This document shows positions 50,574 to 59,341 of a stretch of 64,000 nucleotides of DNA, in pieces; positions within the stretch are counted from its first letter, which is position 1; each line of letters begins with the position of its first letter. The translations under genes and the position numbers were made by a program. This DNA comes from Hymenobacter sp. CRA2. GTDB taxonomy: Bacteria > Bacteroidota > Bacteroidia > Cytophagales > Hymenobacteraceae. The stretch covers positions 1-64,000 of the forward strand of contig NZ_MVBC01000013.1 of assembly GCF_002007105.1 (NCBI RefSeq), given 5' to 3'. Under the pieces are notes generated by a model. The model worked only from the letters and a program-made list of their open reading frames with translations, had not been told where the DNA came from and searched no databases.

Positions 50574-52886
50574 ATGAAGCACCTCTTCGCAACGCTTCTC
50601 TTAACCGGCCTGAGCCTGGCTTCGGTCACGGCCCAAACGCTACCGCCGGCCCCGCCGGCCAGCCTGCAGGGCGTGGCCCTGCGCGACTGGCTGCGCCAGA
50701 ACTGGTACGATGGCAAGCGCGTGGACCTGGGCTACGACCAGGCCCGCGGCAAGATGTACAACTACGTGGACGTGTTCAACGGCCAGCTCACCTGCGTGTA
50801 CTCGGGCTACTCGGTGCCCAAAACCATCGACTCGACGGCCACCAGCACGGCCAATGTGGGCCTGATCAACTGCGAGCATACCATTCCGCAGTCGTGGTTT
50901 AACGAGGTGAGCCGCATGCGCTCCGACATTCACCACCTCTACCCCACCTACACGCAGTGGAACTCGAACCGCGGCAGCGACATGTTTGCGGAAATTCCGG
51001 ACGCGCAAACCCGCATCTGGATGCGCAACACCACCAGCCAGAGCAGCATCCCGAGCAGCAACATCGACGAGTGGAGCGAAGACAGCGGCTCCCTGTTTGA
51101 GCCCCGCGAAGACCACAAGGGCAACCTCGCTCGCACGGCCTTCTACTTCTACACCATGCACGCCGGGCAGAATTTTGATTCCGGCAAGGAAGTAATTACG
51201 GCCCTGGCCGACCTGCAGACCCTCTATCAGTGGCACTTGGCCGACCCGGTGGACGCCCACGAACGGGAGCGGAACCGCCGCGCCGCCAAGGCGCAGGGCA
51301 ACTTCAACCCCTACATCGTTGATCCGTCGCTGGTAGCGAAGGCCTGGGGCTTCGCGCCGGCCGGTCCCACAGTTACGTTTGCCGCCGCTACGGGCAGCAT
51401 CGTGGAGGGCAACGGCGGCACGAGCAGCTACACGGCTACGCTCAGCGTGTCGCCGGCTCCGACGGCCACCCTGACGGTGGAAGTGGCCGTGGACGCGGCT
51501 AACTCGACGGCTACTTCGCCCAGCGACTACACCTATACCACCCAGACGGTGACCTTCGCGGCGGGCCAGACCTCGCAGACCGTGACGCTTACCATCAACG
51601 GCGACACCCAGCCGGAGGCCGACGAAACGGTGCGCCTGGTGCTGCAGAACGCCGCGGCCGGCCTGAGCATCGCCTCGCCGAATGCGCACGACGTGACCAT
51701 CCGCAACGACGACGGCCAGCCGCCGCTGGTGAGCTTCGCCGCGGCTACGGGCAGCATCGTGGAAGGCAATAGCGGCACGAGCAGCTACACGGTGAACGTG
51801 GTGCTGAGCGGCGCCGCGCCCACCGGCGCGTTTACCCTGCCCATCAGCGTGGATGCCGCCGGCAGCACCGCCGATGCCACGGACTACACCCTGAACACGA
51901 CTTCGCTCAGCTTCGGGGCCGGCGTAACCAGCCTGCCGGTACAGGTAACGGTGAACGGCGACGCCACCGCTGAACCCAACGAAACGGTACGCCTGCTGCT
52001 GGGCCAGCCCAGCGGAGGCGGCGTAGCCGTGAGTGCCCCCACGGCCCACGTGCTGACCATCACCAACGACGACGCGGCTGCTCCCGGTGGCAGCGGCAAC
52101 TGCGCGCAGCTCTTCTTCTCGGAGTACGTGGAATCGAGCGGCGCCACCCGCGCCGTGGAGATTTACAACCCCTCGGCCAACGCCATCAACCTGAGCACCT
52201 ACCGCCTGCTGCGCTTCGCCAACGGCAGCCGCACCCCGCAGGCCCCTTACACGCTGAGCGGCATTATCGCCCCGGGCGGCACCTACGTGGTGGCCACGCC
52301 GGCTTCCGTTTCGCAGGTGCTGGCCGTAGCCAACGCCACTAGCTCGGTGGTCGACTTCAACGGCGACGACGCCATGGCCCTCTTCAACGGCACCGACACA
52401 CTGGACATCATCGGCGTTATCGGGCAGCAGGCCAACTGGACCATCCCCGGCGGCGGCGCTACCACCAACGCGACGCTGATTCGTCGGCCGACGGTGGGCA
52501 GCGGCAACCTGCGCTGGAGCACCGCCGCTGCTGAGTGGCAGGGCCGCAACGTGGACGACTTCTCCGACCTGGGCCGCCACACCAACACCTCGTGCGGTAC
52601 CACTACGGGCACCACCAAGGCTGCGGCGCTGGGCGTAGGCATCGAGGTATTCCCGAACCCGACGGCCGGGGCGGTGCAGGTGCGCCTGCCCGGCCTGAGC
52701 GGCACGCACACGGCCACCGTCGGCCTCTACGACGGGCTGGGCCGGCAGGTGCTGAGCACGCAGCGCACCCTGCGCGGCGCCGAGGCTACCAACCTCAGCC
52801 TGCCCACGCTGCCCGCGGGCCTGTACTCGCTGCGCGTGACGGTGAACGGTGTGCAGCACACTGCCCGCGTAGCCGTGCAACGCTAA
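50574..52886 (+). CDS. Secreted endonuclease I with Calx-beta, lamin-tail and T9SS domains
   Basis: The 770-residue product has a signal peptide (MKHLFATLLLTGLSLASVTAQ). An EndA/NucM-type nuclease follows (about 25-260) with INCEHTIPQSWFN, SDIHHLYPTYTQWNSNRG and EDHKGNLARTAFYFYT, the residues of the beta-beta-alpha metal site. Two Calx-beta repeats come next (about 262-385 and 388-505), each containing VEGNxGTSSYT and ETVRLxL. A lamin-tail domain (about 508-690, LFFSEYVESSGATRAVEIYN) and a T9SS sorting domain (from IEVFPNPTAGAVQVRLP to VAVQR) complete it. It likely degrades extracellular DNA or RNA. The start at 50574 begins the signal peptide. Confidence 0.92.
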   Translation: MKHLFATLLLTGLSLASVTAQTLPPAPPASLQGVALRDWLRQNWYDGKRVDLGYDQARGKMYNYVDVFNGQLTCVYSGYSVPKTIDSTATSTANVGLINCEHTIPQSWFNEVSRMRSDIHHLYPTYTQWNSNRGSDMFAEIPDAQTRIWMRNTTSQSSIPSSNIDEWSEDSGSLFEPREDHKGNLARTAFYFYTMHAGQNFDSGKEVITALADLQTLYQWHLADPVDAHERERNRRAAKAQGNFNPYIVDPSLVAKAWGFAPAGPTVTFAAATGSIVEGNGGTSSYTATLSVSPAPTATLTVEVAVDAANSTATSPSDYTYTTQTVTFAAGQTSQTVTLTINGDTQPEADETVRLVLQNAAAGLSIASPNAHDVTIRNDDGQPPLVSFAAATGSIVEGNSGTSSYTVNVVLSGAAPTGAFTLPISVDAAGSTADATDYTLNTTSLSFGAGVTSLPVQVTVNGDATAEPNETVRLLLGQPSGGGVAVSAPTAHVLTITNDDAAAPGGSGNCAQLFFSEYVESSGATRAVEIYNPSANAINLSTYRLLRFANGSRTPQAPYTLSGIIAPGGTYVVATPASVSQVLAVANATSSVVDFNGDDAMALFNGTDTLDIIGVIGQQANWTIPGGGATTNATLIRRPTVGSGNLRWSTAAAEWQGRNVDDFSDLGRHTNTSCGTTTGTTKAAALGVGIEVFPNPTAGAVQVRLPGLSGTHTATVGLYDGLGRQVLSTQRTLRGAEATNLSLPTLPAGLYSLRVTVNGVQHTARVAVQR

Positions 52887-52907
52887 ACGCTGATTACGTT
52901 TCTGCTG

Positions 52908-52945
52908 AAAAGCGCCTTCCTGGCTTCGGCCGGGAAGGCGCTTTC
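52908..52945 (+). terminator. Terminator of the nuclease gene
   Basis: GAAAAGCGCCTTCC paired with GGGAAGGCGCTTTCC around a GC-rich loop. Confidence 0.8.
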
Positions 52946-53099
52946 CGTTAATAATCAACGCAATATTCCTCATTCCTTGAGCCTGATAATAAGCCAGATA
53001 CCCACGTTGCAAATCCCCTTAACCTTGGCGTAACTTGCGTAGCTGAATAGCACCGGCGCCCACCCGTTTGCGGCGGCTTCCCTCCCACCCACTTTGCGT

Positions 53100-56000
53100 A
53101 TGCAACAACGCTACTCTCGCCGCGGCCGCTGGTCGTGGATTCTGCTGCTGTTACTCCTGCTGGGCCGGCCGCTGGCCGCGCAAACCACCAAGCGCGTGGT
53201 GCTGCAAGCCTTCTGGTGGGACTATTGGAACACCAACTACCCGGCGGGCTGGGCTAACTACCTGGCCGACCTCGCCCCGCGCCTGAAAAGCATGGGCATC
53301 GACGCGGTGTGGATTCCGCCGACGGCGAAAAACAAAAACGCGACCAGCGACGTGGGCTACTCGCCCTTCGACCACTACGACCTCGGCGACAAGTACCAGA
53401 AGGGCGCCACCGGCACCCGTGTGGGCACCAAGGACGAATTGCTGCGCTTGGTGGCCGTGCTGCACGCCAACGGCATCGAGGTGATTCAGGACGTGGTGCT
53501 GAACCACACCGATGGGGCCGGTACCAACACCGGCGCCGGCGGGCAGGACCCGGACCCGTACGCCATGTCGAGCAACGCGGGCTACAAGAACTTCCGTTAC
53601 GCCAGCTACGCCACCCCGCTGCCCGAGACGGGCGAAACGGCGGCCGAGTACTTGGCGCGGCAGGGCCGCTGGAGCAAGAACTTCCCCAACTTTCACGCCC
53701 ACGCCGGCCACAACACCACCTCCGGCGACATGGCCGCGCCCTACTTCGGCCCCGACTTCTGCTACGGCGACGACGGGGGCTCTGATGGCTACGGGCTGAG
53801 CTCTAACGCTACGTACAACCCCGCTCAGGGCCCGGGCTACTCGCGCAACCAGGCCCGCAGCTGGCTGCTGTGGCTGGCCAAGCAAACCGGCGTCGACGGC
53901 TTCCGCTGGGACGCGGTGAAGCACTTCAGCTACGCCGCCCAGCAGGACTGGAGCTACAACCTGAAGTACCTCAACGGCTGGGCCTCGGCCGGCAACCAGA
54001 TGTACAACGTGGGCGAGTACGTGGGCAACAAGGGCGAGCTGGACGGCTACACCAGCAGCGTCAACGCCCAGAACGGCGGCTCGGACTTTCTCATGGGCAC
54101 CTTCGACTTCAGCCTGCGCGACGGGCTGTACCAGATGGTGACCGGGGGCGGCAACTTCAACATCGGCTCCCTGCCGGGCTACCAGCAGGACCAGCGCGTG
54201 GCGCAGTACGGCTCGGGCAATAGCATCAGCTACGTGCACCGCACGGCCCCATTCGTGAACAACCACGATACCTTCCGGCCCCAGCTCGACGCCAACGGCA
54301 ACTACACCGGCTGGAACACGGGCTCGGAGCTGGCCCCGCACATCGACCCGTTTGACGCGCGCCTGTCGGCGGCCTACGCGGTGGCGTTTGCGGTGGACGG
54401 CAACCCGCAGATTTTCTTTGAGGACCTGTTCAACCTCGGCGGCACCGGCAAGCGCTACTCGCACCTGCCCTCTTCCAGCACCGACCTGCCCGTGCGCGAC
54501 GACCTGGTGAACCTGCTCTGGTGCCACCAGAACCTGCACTTAAAGGACGGCGCCTACCGCGTGCGGGCGCAGCAGGGCGACCACCTCGTCATTGAGCGCA
54601 GCGCCAAGGCCATCATCGGCATCAACGACAGCTACGACACCTGGCAGGAAACCTATGTCGACTCGGACTTTGCGCCGGGCACGCGTCTGGTGGACTATTC
54701 CGGCGCCAACGGCAGCTACGAGTACGAGGTGCCGCAGGACCGGCGCGTGCGCATCAATACGCCGCCCTGCAACGGTTCGGCCCTGAACGGCCGCCGCGGC
54801 TACTCGGTGTGGGCGCCTAAGGGCCAGGGCAGCTCTTTCAGCCCGGCCCGCGCCACTACCACCACCCAGGAGTGGGAAATGGCCGACGACCTGGGTGACC
54901 AGAACTGCCAGAGCCTGGGCCAGGGCGGCCGCCTGCCCGACAACTCCACCAACCGCCGCGTGGTGGGCAAAATCTACGCGCAGGCCGGCCAGCCGGTGAG
55001 CTACGAACTGTACCCCGAGCTGCCCAACACCGGCCGCGACCTGACCCTGGAAGTGCAGGACCTGCAGGGCGACATCCTGAAGAGCAGCAACGGCACGGGC
55101 TCGGTGGGGGGTAGCTTCACGCCGGGCAGCACGGGCTGGCTGACGCTGAAAGTGCGCAACACCACAGCCAGCTACCCCGGGCAGCGCTGCTACGTGAAAG
55201 CCACCTATACCGCGCCCGCCGCGGCGGATGCGCGCACCGCCCCGGCCCGCAATACCGTGGCCATCTGGACCGGCAACGGCAACTCGGCCGACGTGAGCAG
55301 CTGCCGCAACTGGGAAGGCGGCGTGCAGCCCTCAGCCAGCACCGACGTGCTCATCCCGGCGGGCAGCTCGTTTATGCCCAATCTGAGCGGCACCACCCTG
55401 CAAGCCCGCAACTTTACCGTGGCTCCCGGCGCCTCTTTCACGCTGGCGGCCGGCGCAACGCTGCGCCTGACCGGCAACCTCACCAGCCAAGGCCCGCTGA
55501 CAGCGGCCGGCACGGTGGAGCTGGTCAGCATGACGCCCCAGACGCTAAGCGGCACTGGCCTGAGCTTTAGCAACCTGATCATCGACAACCCCGCCGACGT
55601 GCGGCTGCTCTCGCCCGTATCCGTCAGCGGCACGCTGGCCCTGAGCAACGGTCACCTCATCCTCGACGACCAGAACCTCACGCTGACGACCACGGCTACC
55701 ATCACCGGGGCTGGCAACGCCCGCTACGTGGTAACCAAAAACGACCCGGCCAGCGGCGGCGCGGTGATTCGGCCGGTAGCGGCCGGCGCTACGCTGCTCT
55801 ACCCGGTGGGCACGGCCGCCGGCTACTCGCCGCTGAGCCTGCAGAATACCGGCAACACCACGGCTACCGTGCCCGTGCGCGCGGCCGGCACCGTACTCAC
55901 CAACGGCAACTCGGGCGCGCCGCTCGCCCAGGCCAATAAGTTTGTGAACCGCACCTGGCAAATCAGCCCCACGGGCGCGCTAACAGCCTCGCTGACTTTC

Positions 56001-56732
56001 CAGTGGAATGTGGCCGACGAAAACGCGGACTTCGTGCGCAATGCTGCCACCGTGTACCACTTCAACGGCACGCAGTGGGAGCAGCTGCCCACCTCCGCCG
56101 TAAGCGGCAGCGGGCCGTACTCCGTTACGGCTACCGATGTGAGCAACTTCTCGCCGTTCAGCGTGGGCACGGGCGGTACGGTGCTGCCCATCACGTTGGT
56201 CAGCTTCGGGGCCGAGCGGCGCGGCGTGGCTGTGCAGTTGGGCTGGCGCACAGCGCAGGAACGAGACAACGTAGGCTTCGAGGTGGAAAAATCCGCTGAT
56301 GGCCGCACGTTCCGCCGCCTGGGGCAGGTGCCCGGCCACGGCACCACCACGCAGCCGCAGACCTACCAATACCTGGACGCCAACGCTCCCGCTGCGGCTT
56401 ACTACCGCCTGCGCCAGCTGGATACCGATGGCAAATGGGCTTACAGCCCGGTGCAGTACGTGCCCGCGGCAGGGGAAACCGTGGCGCTGACGTTGTTTCC
56501 GAACCCCACTACCGGCGAGGTAGCACTGCGGAGCTGGCCCGCCACCGGCGAAACCGTAGAGCTGACCCTGCGCACGGCCCTGGGCCGCACCCTCTACCAC
56601 GGCCGCACGGCTACGGCAGCGGCTGCCGGCGAACAGCTGAGCGCTGCGTTGCGCCAAGCGGCACCGGGCCTGTACGTACTCGTGGCGACCAGCGGCGGCA
56701 CGCAGCAGCACCTGAAAGTGGTGAAGCAGTAA
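53100..56732 (+). CDS. Secreted alpha-amylase (GH13) with T9SS sorting domain
   Basis: Hydrolyses starch-type alpha-1,4-glucans outside the cell. The 1210-residue chain has a signal peptide (WSWILLLLLLLGRPLAAQ). The GH13 barrel (about 30-490) has QDVVLNHTDG, GFRWDAVKHF with nucleophile Asp271, YNVGEYVGN with acid/base Glu306 and VNNHDTF with Asp390. A beta domain follows to about 590, then YVKATY-type beta modules. A region starting VAIWTGNGNSADVSSCRNWEGG with repeats like those of surface adhesins follows, then a VGFEVEKSADGRTFRRLGQV domain and a T9SS sorting domain (LTLFPNPTTGEVALR to HLKVVKQ). ATG 53100 is preferred to the TTG two codons before. Confidence 0.93.
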   Translation: MQQRYSRRGRWSWILLLLLLLGRPLAAQTTKRVVLQAFWWDYWNTNYPAGWANYLADLAPRLKSMGIDAVWIPPTAKNKNATSDVGYSPFDHYDLGDKYQKGATGTRVGTKDELLRLVAVLHANGIEVIQDVVLNHTDGAGTNTGAGGQDPDPYAMSSNAGYKNFRYASYATPLPETGETAAEYLARQGRWSKNFPNFHAHAGHNTTSGDMAAPYFGPDFCYGDDGGSDGYGLSSNATYNPAQGPGYSRNQARSWLLWLAKQTGVDGFRWDAVKHFSYAAQQDWSYNLKYLNGWASAGNQMYNVGEYVGNKGELDGYTSSVNAQNGGSDFLMGTFDFSLRDGLYQMVTGGGNFNIGSLPGYQQDQRVAQYGSGNSISYVHRTAPFVNNHDTFRPQLDANGNYTGWNTGSELAPHIDPFDARLSAAYAVAFAVDGNPQIFFEDLFNLGGTGKRYSHLPSSSTDLPVRDDLVNLLWCHQNLHLKDGAYRVRAQQGDHLVIERSAKAIIGINDSYDTWQETYVDSDFAPGTRLVDYSGANGSYEYEVPQDRRVRINTPPCNGSALNGRRGYSVWAPKGQGSSFSPARATTTTQEWEMADDLGDQNCQSLGQGGRLPDNSTNRRVVGKIYAQAGQPVSYELYPELPNTGRDLTLEVQDLQGDILKSSNGTGSVGGSFTPGSTGWLTLKVRNTTASYPGQRCYVKATYTAPAAADARTAPARNTVAIWTGNGNSADVSSCRNWEGGVQPSASTDVLIPAGSSFMPNLSGTTLQARNFTVAPGASFTLAAGATLRLTGNLTSQGPLTAAGTVELVSMTPQTLSGTGLSFSNLIIDNPADVRLLSPVSVSGTLALSNGHLILDDQNLTLTTTATITGAGNARYVVTKNDPASGGAVIRPVAAGATLLYPVGTAAGYSPLSLQNTGNTTATVPVRAAGTVLTNGNSGAPLAQANKFVNRTWQISPTGALTASLTFQWNVADENADFVRNAATVYHFNGTQWEQLPTSAVSGSGPYSVTATDVSNFSPFSVGTGGTVLPITLVSFGAERRGVAVQLGWRTAQERDNVGFEVEKSADGRTFRRLGQVPGHGTTTQPQTYQYLDANAPAAAYYRLRQLDTDGKWAYSPVQYVPAAGETVALTLFPNPTTGEVALRSWPATGETVELTLRTALGRTLYHGRTATAAAAGEQLSAALRQAAPGLYVLVATSGGTQQHLKVVKQ

Positions 56733-56753
56733 CGGCTTCTTGCCACAAAAATG

Positions 56754-56788
56754 AACGGCGGCTGTCCTTTCGGGCAGCCGCCGTTTTT
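56754..56788 (+). terminator. Terminator of the amylase gene
   Basis: AACGGCGGCTG paired with CAGCCGCCGTT, then TTT. Confidence 0.8.
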
Positions 56789-56854
56789 GCTGGGTAACGC
56801 CGATGTAGACAGCACAGCCAAACATTCGTTGCGGGACGATTCCGGATTTAGCAT

Positions 56855-56898
56855 TAAGGTTAGTTCCCCTCCTCAAATGAGGAGGGGAACTAACCTTA
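56855..56898. repeat. Perfect 44-base palindrome
   Basis: Two 21-base arms (beginning TAAGGTTAGTTCCCCTCC and its exact complement) around AA, between the convergent amylase and GNAT genes. It has no T-run beyond the arm and follows a normal terminator, so it is more like a dispersed palindromic element than a second terminator. Confidence 0.85.
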
Positions 56899-56920
56899 GC
56901 TTTAAACCCCGGCCCGCTGC

Positions 56921-57199
56921 TTAAGCCTCCAGCAAGTCCTGGTACTCGCCCTGGTGCTTCTGCACGAACTGGGCCACGTAGGGGCAGCTGGCGCGCACGC
57001 GCAGCTTTTCGGCGCGGGCCCAGGCCAGGGCTTCTTTGGCCAGGGCCTCGCCTGCGCCCTTGCCGCGCAGGCCTTCGTCCACGTAGGTGTGCTGAAAATC
57101 GACCACGCCGTCCTCGGGGAGGCTGTAGGCCAGCTCGCCCTCGTAGCCGTGCGAGGTGAGGTAAAACGTTTGGTCTTCGGATTGGTGTTGGACGTGCAT
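56921..57199 (-). CDS. Small GNAT-fold N-acetyltransferase (NATD1/YidJ-like)
   Basis: The 92-residue protein belongs to the minimal GNAT group. It has GYEGELAYSLPEDGVVDFQHTYV as the strand pair, then the acetyl-CoA loop DEGLRGKGAGEALAKEAL and the end ASCPYVAQFVQKHQGEYQDLL, with the characteristic C-P-Y/F-V and Y-x-D-L-L of this family. ATG 57199 starts MHVQHQ. The substrate is unknown for the family. Confidence 0.9.
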   Translation of the reverse strand: MHVQHQSEDQTFYLTSHGYEGELAYSLPEDGVVDFQHTYVDEGLRGKGAGEALAKEALAWARAEKLRVRASCPYVAQFVQKHQGEYQDLLEA

Positions 57200-57348
57200 G
57201 GCCAAGGTGCTTAAGGAGAAGTAAAACCGCGGGGTAGCGGCCGACGCTGGAGCACTTACGCGCCGCCGGCTTCGACCGTTCGGCTTCCGTTTACGTAGAA
57301 GACGCCAACCGGTGCCCCACCACCGGCCCGTTCTTTCTCCATCATCGT

Positions 57349-57537
57349 ATGAGCCAAGCTACTACCACTTCTTCCACTGCCGAGCGGCCGTCCTCCCTGC
57401 CCAACCGCCCGGCTGTCACCACTTCCTCGGCCCCTGCGGCCGCCCCGGCCACTGCTGCCCCTACCCGCCCGGCCCTGCGCGTGCGCTACTGGGAGCATAT
57501 GGACCCGGCCAGCAACAGCCTGTACCCCGTCGACTAA
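57349..57537 (+). CDS. Small Ala/Pro/Thr-rich hypothetical protein
   Basis: Frame of 62 residues (MSQATTTSSTAERPSS...) with Ala, Pro, Ser and Thr making up most of the chain, ending RVRYWEHMDPASNSLYPVD. No fold is predicted in the front part; the tail looks like a short conserved peptide. It stops 11 bases before the next small gene, so the two may be co-transcribed. There is no recognised family. Confidence 0.5.
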   Translation: MSQATTTSSTAERPSSLPNRPAVTTSSAPAAAPATAAPTRPALRVRYWEHMDPASNSLYPVD

Positions 57538-57548
57538 CCGCTCACCGC

Positions 57549-57800
57549 ATGAACCCTCCCACTCCCGAGCCCGCTGCTGAGTCGCAACGGCCGCAATCGG
57601 GTGCCGCAGCCGATAACGCGGCCGAAGGCACCTCGCAGTCGATGCTGGACCGCGAAACCTACGGGCAGATTCTCGACCAGCCCGCGCCCGACGCCGATAC
57701 CTCGGATCTGACTTCGGGCCTGAACCAACCGGCCTCGCAGCACCTCGGCAACGAGGAGCGCGTGCCCGGCGAAGAAAATCCCAACGCCCGGGCCCAATAG
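57549..57800 (+). CDS. Small disordered protein with MLDRETYGQI motif
   Basis: Encodes 83 residues, acidic and rich in Pro, Ala, Gln and Asn, beginning MNPPTPEPAAESQRPQ. The central SMLDRETYGQILDQPAPDAD recurs in altered form in the gene at 57925 (AMLNRETHGQIMSRSTPD), so the two are paralogues. No signal peptide or membrane segment. The function is unknown; composition resembles small hydrophilic stress-type proteins. Confidence 0.65.
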   Translation: MNPPTPEPAAESQRPQSGAAADNAAEGTSQSMLDRETYGQILDQPAPDADTSDLTSGLNQPASQHLGNEERVPGEENPNARAQ

Positions 57801-57924
57801 CCCTGCGCACCATCCGTGGCACTGGCCCCGGCCGCCCGGCCGGGGCTTTTTGTTGCCGCCGCTGCTCGACCGCAGCGGCCTTGTTTGCGTAAAACGTCTC
57901 ACCAACTCATCCACCCCCACAACC

Positions 57925-58221
57925 ATGGCAGATAAACCCAACCAGTCGCAGGACTATAACCCCGACGACAACCAAGCCCACGAAGAGCGGCAGGAGCAGC
58001 AGCGCATCGACAACTCGGACCGCCCTACGCCGGCCCAGGAAAACAACAACACCGAGGGCAGCACCACGGCCATGCTGAACCGCGAAACGCACGGGCAGAT
58101 CATGTCGCGCAGCACCCCCGACCGCATTTACTCCGACGGTAGCGACGACACCGAAACGCCGCGCCCGCCGACACTCAACGACGATACCACGGGCTTCGAC
58201 CCGATGAACCGCACGCGTTAA
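57925..58221 (+). CDS. Small disordered protein with MLNRETHGQI motif
   Basis: Encodes 98 residues, very hydrophilic: MADKPNQSQDYNPDDNQAHE, then EERQEQQRIDNSDRPTP, then the motif AMLNRETHGQIMSRSTPD and an acidic tail ending DDTTGFDPMNRTR. It is paralogous to the gene 124 bases upstream through the shared motif, and longer at both ends. No cysteine, no membrane segment. I know no family for it. Confidence 0.65.
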   Translation: MADKPNQSQDYNPDDNQAHEERQEQQRIDNSDRPTPAQENNNTEGSTTAMLNRETHGQIMSRSTPDRIYSDGSDDTETPRPPTLNDDTTGFDPMNRTR

Positions 58222-58448
58222 TTCGCGTTGCGCAGGCCCGCCGCCCGATTCGTGCTTGCGCGGGTCGGGCGGTTTGCGTTGCCGGCGCCACAACGGACAC
58301 ACCAGCGAGGCAACACCCCGGCCTGACCGGCTTCGGCACCGTTACCAGCTACATGTTTGTGTGGGTTCGGGGCGCTTGATTCTGCCGTAACATTGCCGGC
58401 TCAAAGCGACCTTCCACCACCCTTTGCTCCTACCCTTTACGCTTACTG

Positions 58449-59249
58449 ATGCGCACGTTTACTTCCTTTGTATTGGCGCTGTGGCTGACTGTTGGCGCGG
58501 CTCACGCCCAAATTCCACAGAACCCACCCGCCGCCCAGCCCGACACGCTAAAGAAATACGCCAACCTGGAGGGGGTGCCGGTGGCCGAAAAGAAGCCCTG
58601 GTACAAGGGCAAGTTGGTGCGAGCTACCATTGTGCCGGCGCTGCTCATCGGCTACGGAGCCAGCACCATCAACGGCAATGGCCTCTACAGCAGCTACGAC
58701 GCTCGTAGCGACGTGCGCCGGGCATTTCCGAATTTCCGCACCAAAATCGACGACTACCTGATTTTTGCGCCCTACGCCGAGCTGGCGCTGGTAGAATTGG
58801 CCGGCGTGGAAGGCCGCAACGACCGGCTGAATACGCTGCTGGTCATCGTTAAGTCGGAGGCCATTTTCGGGCTGAGCACCTACCTCATCAAGAACACCAC
58901 CAAGGTGCTGCGCCCCGATGGCTCCACCTACAACTCCTTCCCCTCGGGCCACACGGCACAGGCATTTCTGGCGGCCAGCATCGTGCACGCCGAGTTCCGC
59001 GACAAAAGCCAGTGGTACGGCATCGGGGCCTACACCATTGCCACCGGCGTGGGCGCCCTGCGCATGCTCAACGACCGGCACTGGCAATCGGACGTGGTGG
59101 CCGGCGCGGGCCTGGGTATTCTGTCGGCCCACATCGGCTACCTGACGCACCGTAACCGCTGGGGCCGTAAGCCGCTGCCGGGCAAGTACAGCGTGATGCC
59201 TATGGCCTACCCCGGCGCCACCGGCCTCACGATGGTGTGGCGTCCGTAA
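58449..59249 (+). CDS. PAP2-family phosphatase, exported
   Basis: The 266-residue protein has a signal peptide (MRTFTSFVLALWLTVGAAHA). The acid phosphatase core shows the three PAP2 motifs: KNTTKVLRPDGS, SFPSGHTAQAFLA with the catalytic His and RMLNDRHWQSDVVAGAGLG with the nucleophilic His. It likely removes phosphate from lipids such as undecaprenyl pyrophosphate or phosphatidate in the periplasm or outer membrane. The sequence between signal and core has one or two hydrophobic stretches. Convergent with the TonB receptor gene. Confidence 0.9.
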   Translation: MRTFTSFVLALWLTVGAAHAQIPQNPPAAQPDTLKKYANLEGVPVAEKKPWYKGKLVRATIVPALLIGYGASTINGNGLYSSYDARSDVRRAFPNFRTKIDDYLIFAPYAELALVELAGVEGRNDRLNTLLVIVKSEAIFGLSTYLIKNTTKVLRPDGSTYNSFPSGHTAQAFLAASIVHAEFRDKSQWYGIGAYTIATGVGALRMLNDRHWQSDVVAGAGLGILSAHIGYLTHRNRWGRKPLPGKYSVMPMAYPGATGLTMVWRP

Positions 59250-59250
59250 T

Positions 59251-59332
59251 GGTGAGGTTGTGAGATGGTGAGTTGAGGGGGCAACGAAACGGCTACGTCA
59301 GAACGGCACACGCACCATCTCACAACCTCACC
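59251..59332. repeat. 20-bp inverted repeat between convergent genes
   Basis: GGTGAGGTTGTGAGATGGTG at 59251-59270 and its exact complement at 59313-59332, with a 42-base loop. It lies between the stops of the PAP2 and TonB receptor genes and has no T-run; it may stop transcription as a simple hairpin or be a dispersed repeat. Confidence 0.75.
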
Positions 59333-59341
59333 GCCTCACCG

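Noticed and set aside
50640-53012. Long antisense frame opposite the endonuclease gene (and a similar one opposite the amylase)
   Set aside because: Same GC-skew artefact; it runs through the terminator of the sense gene and has no start context or recognisable domain.
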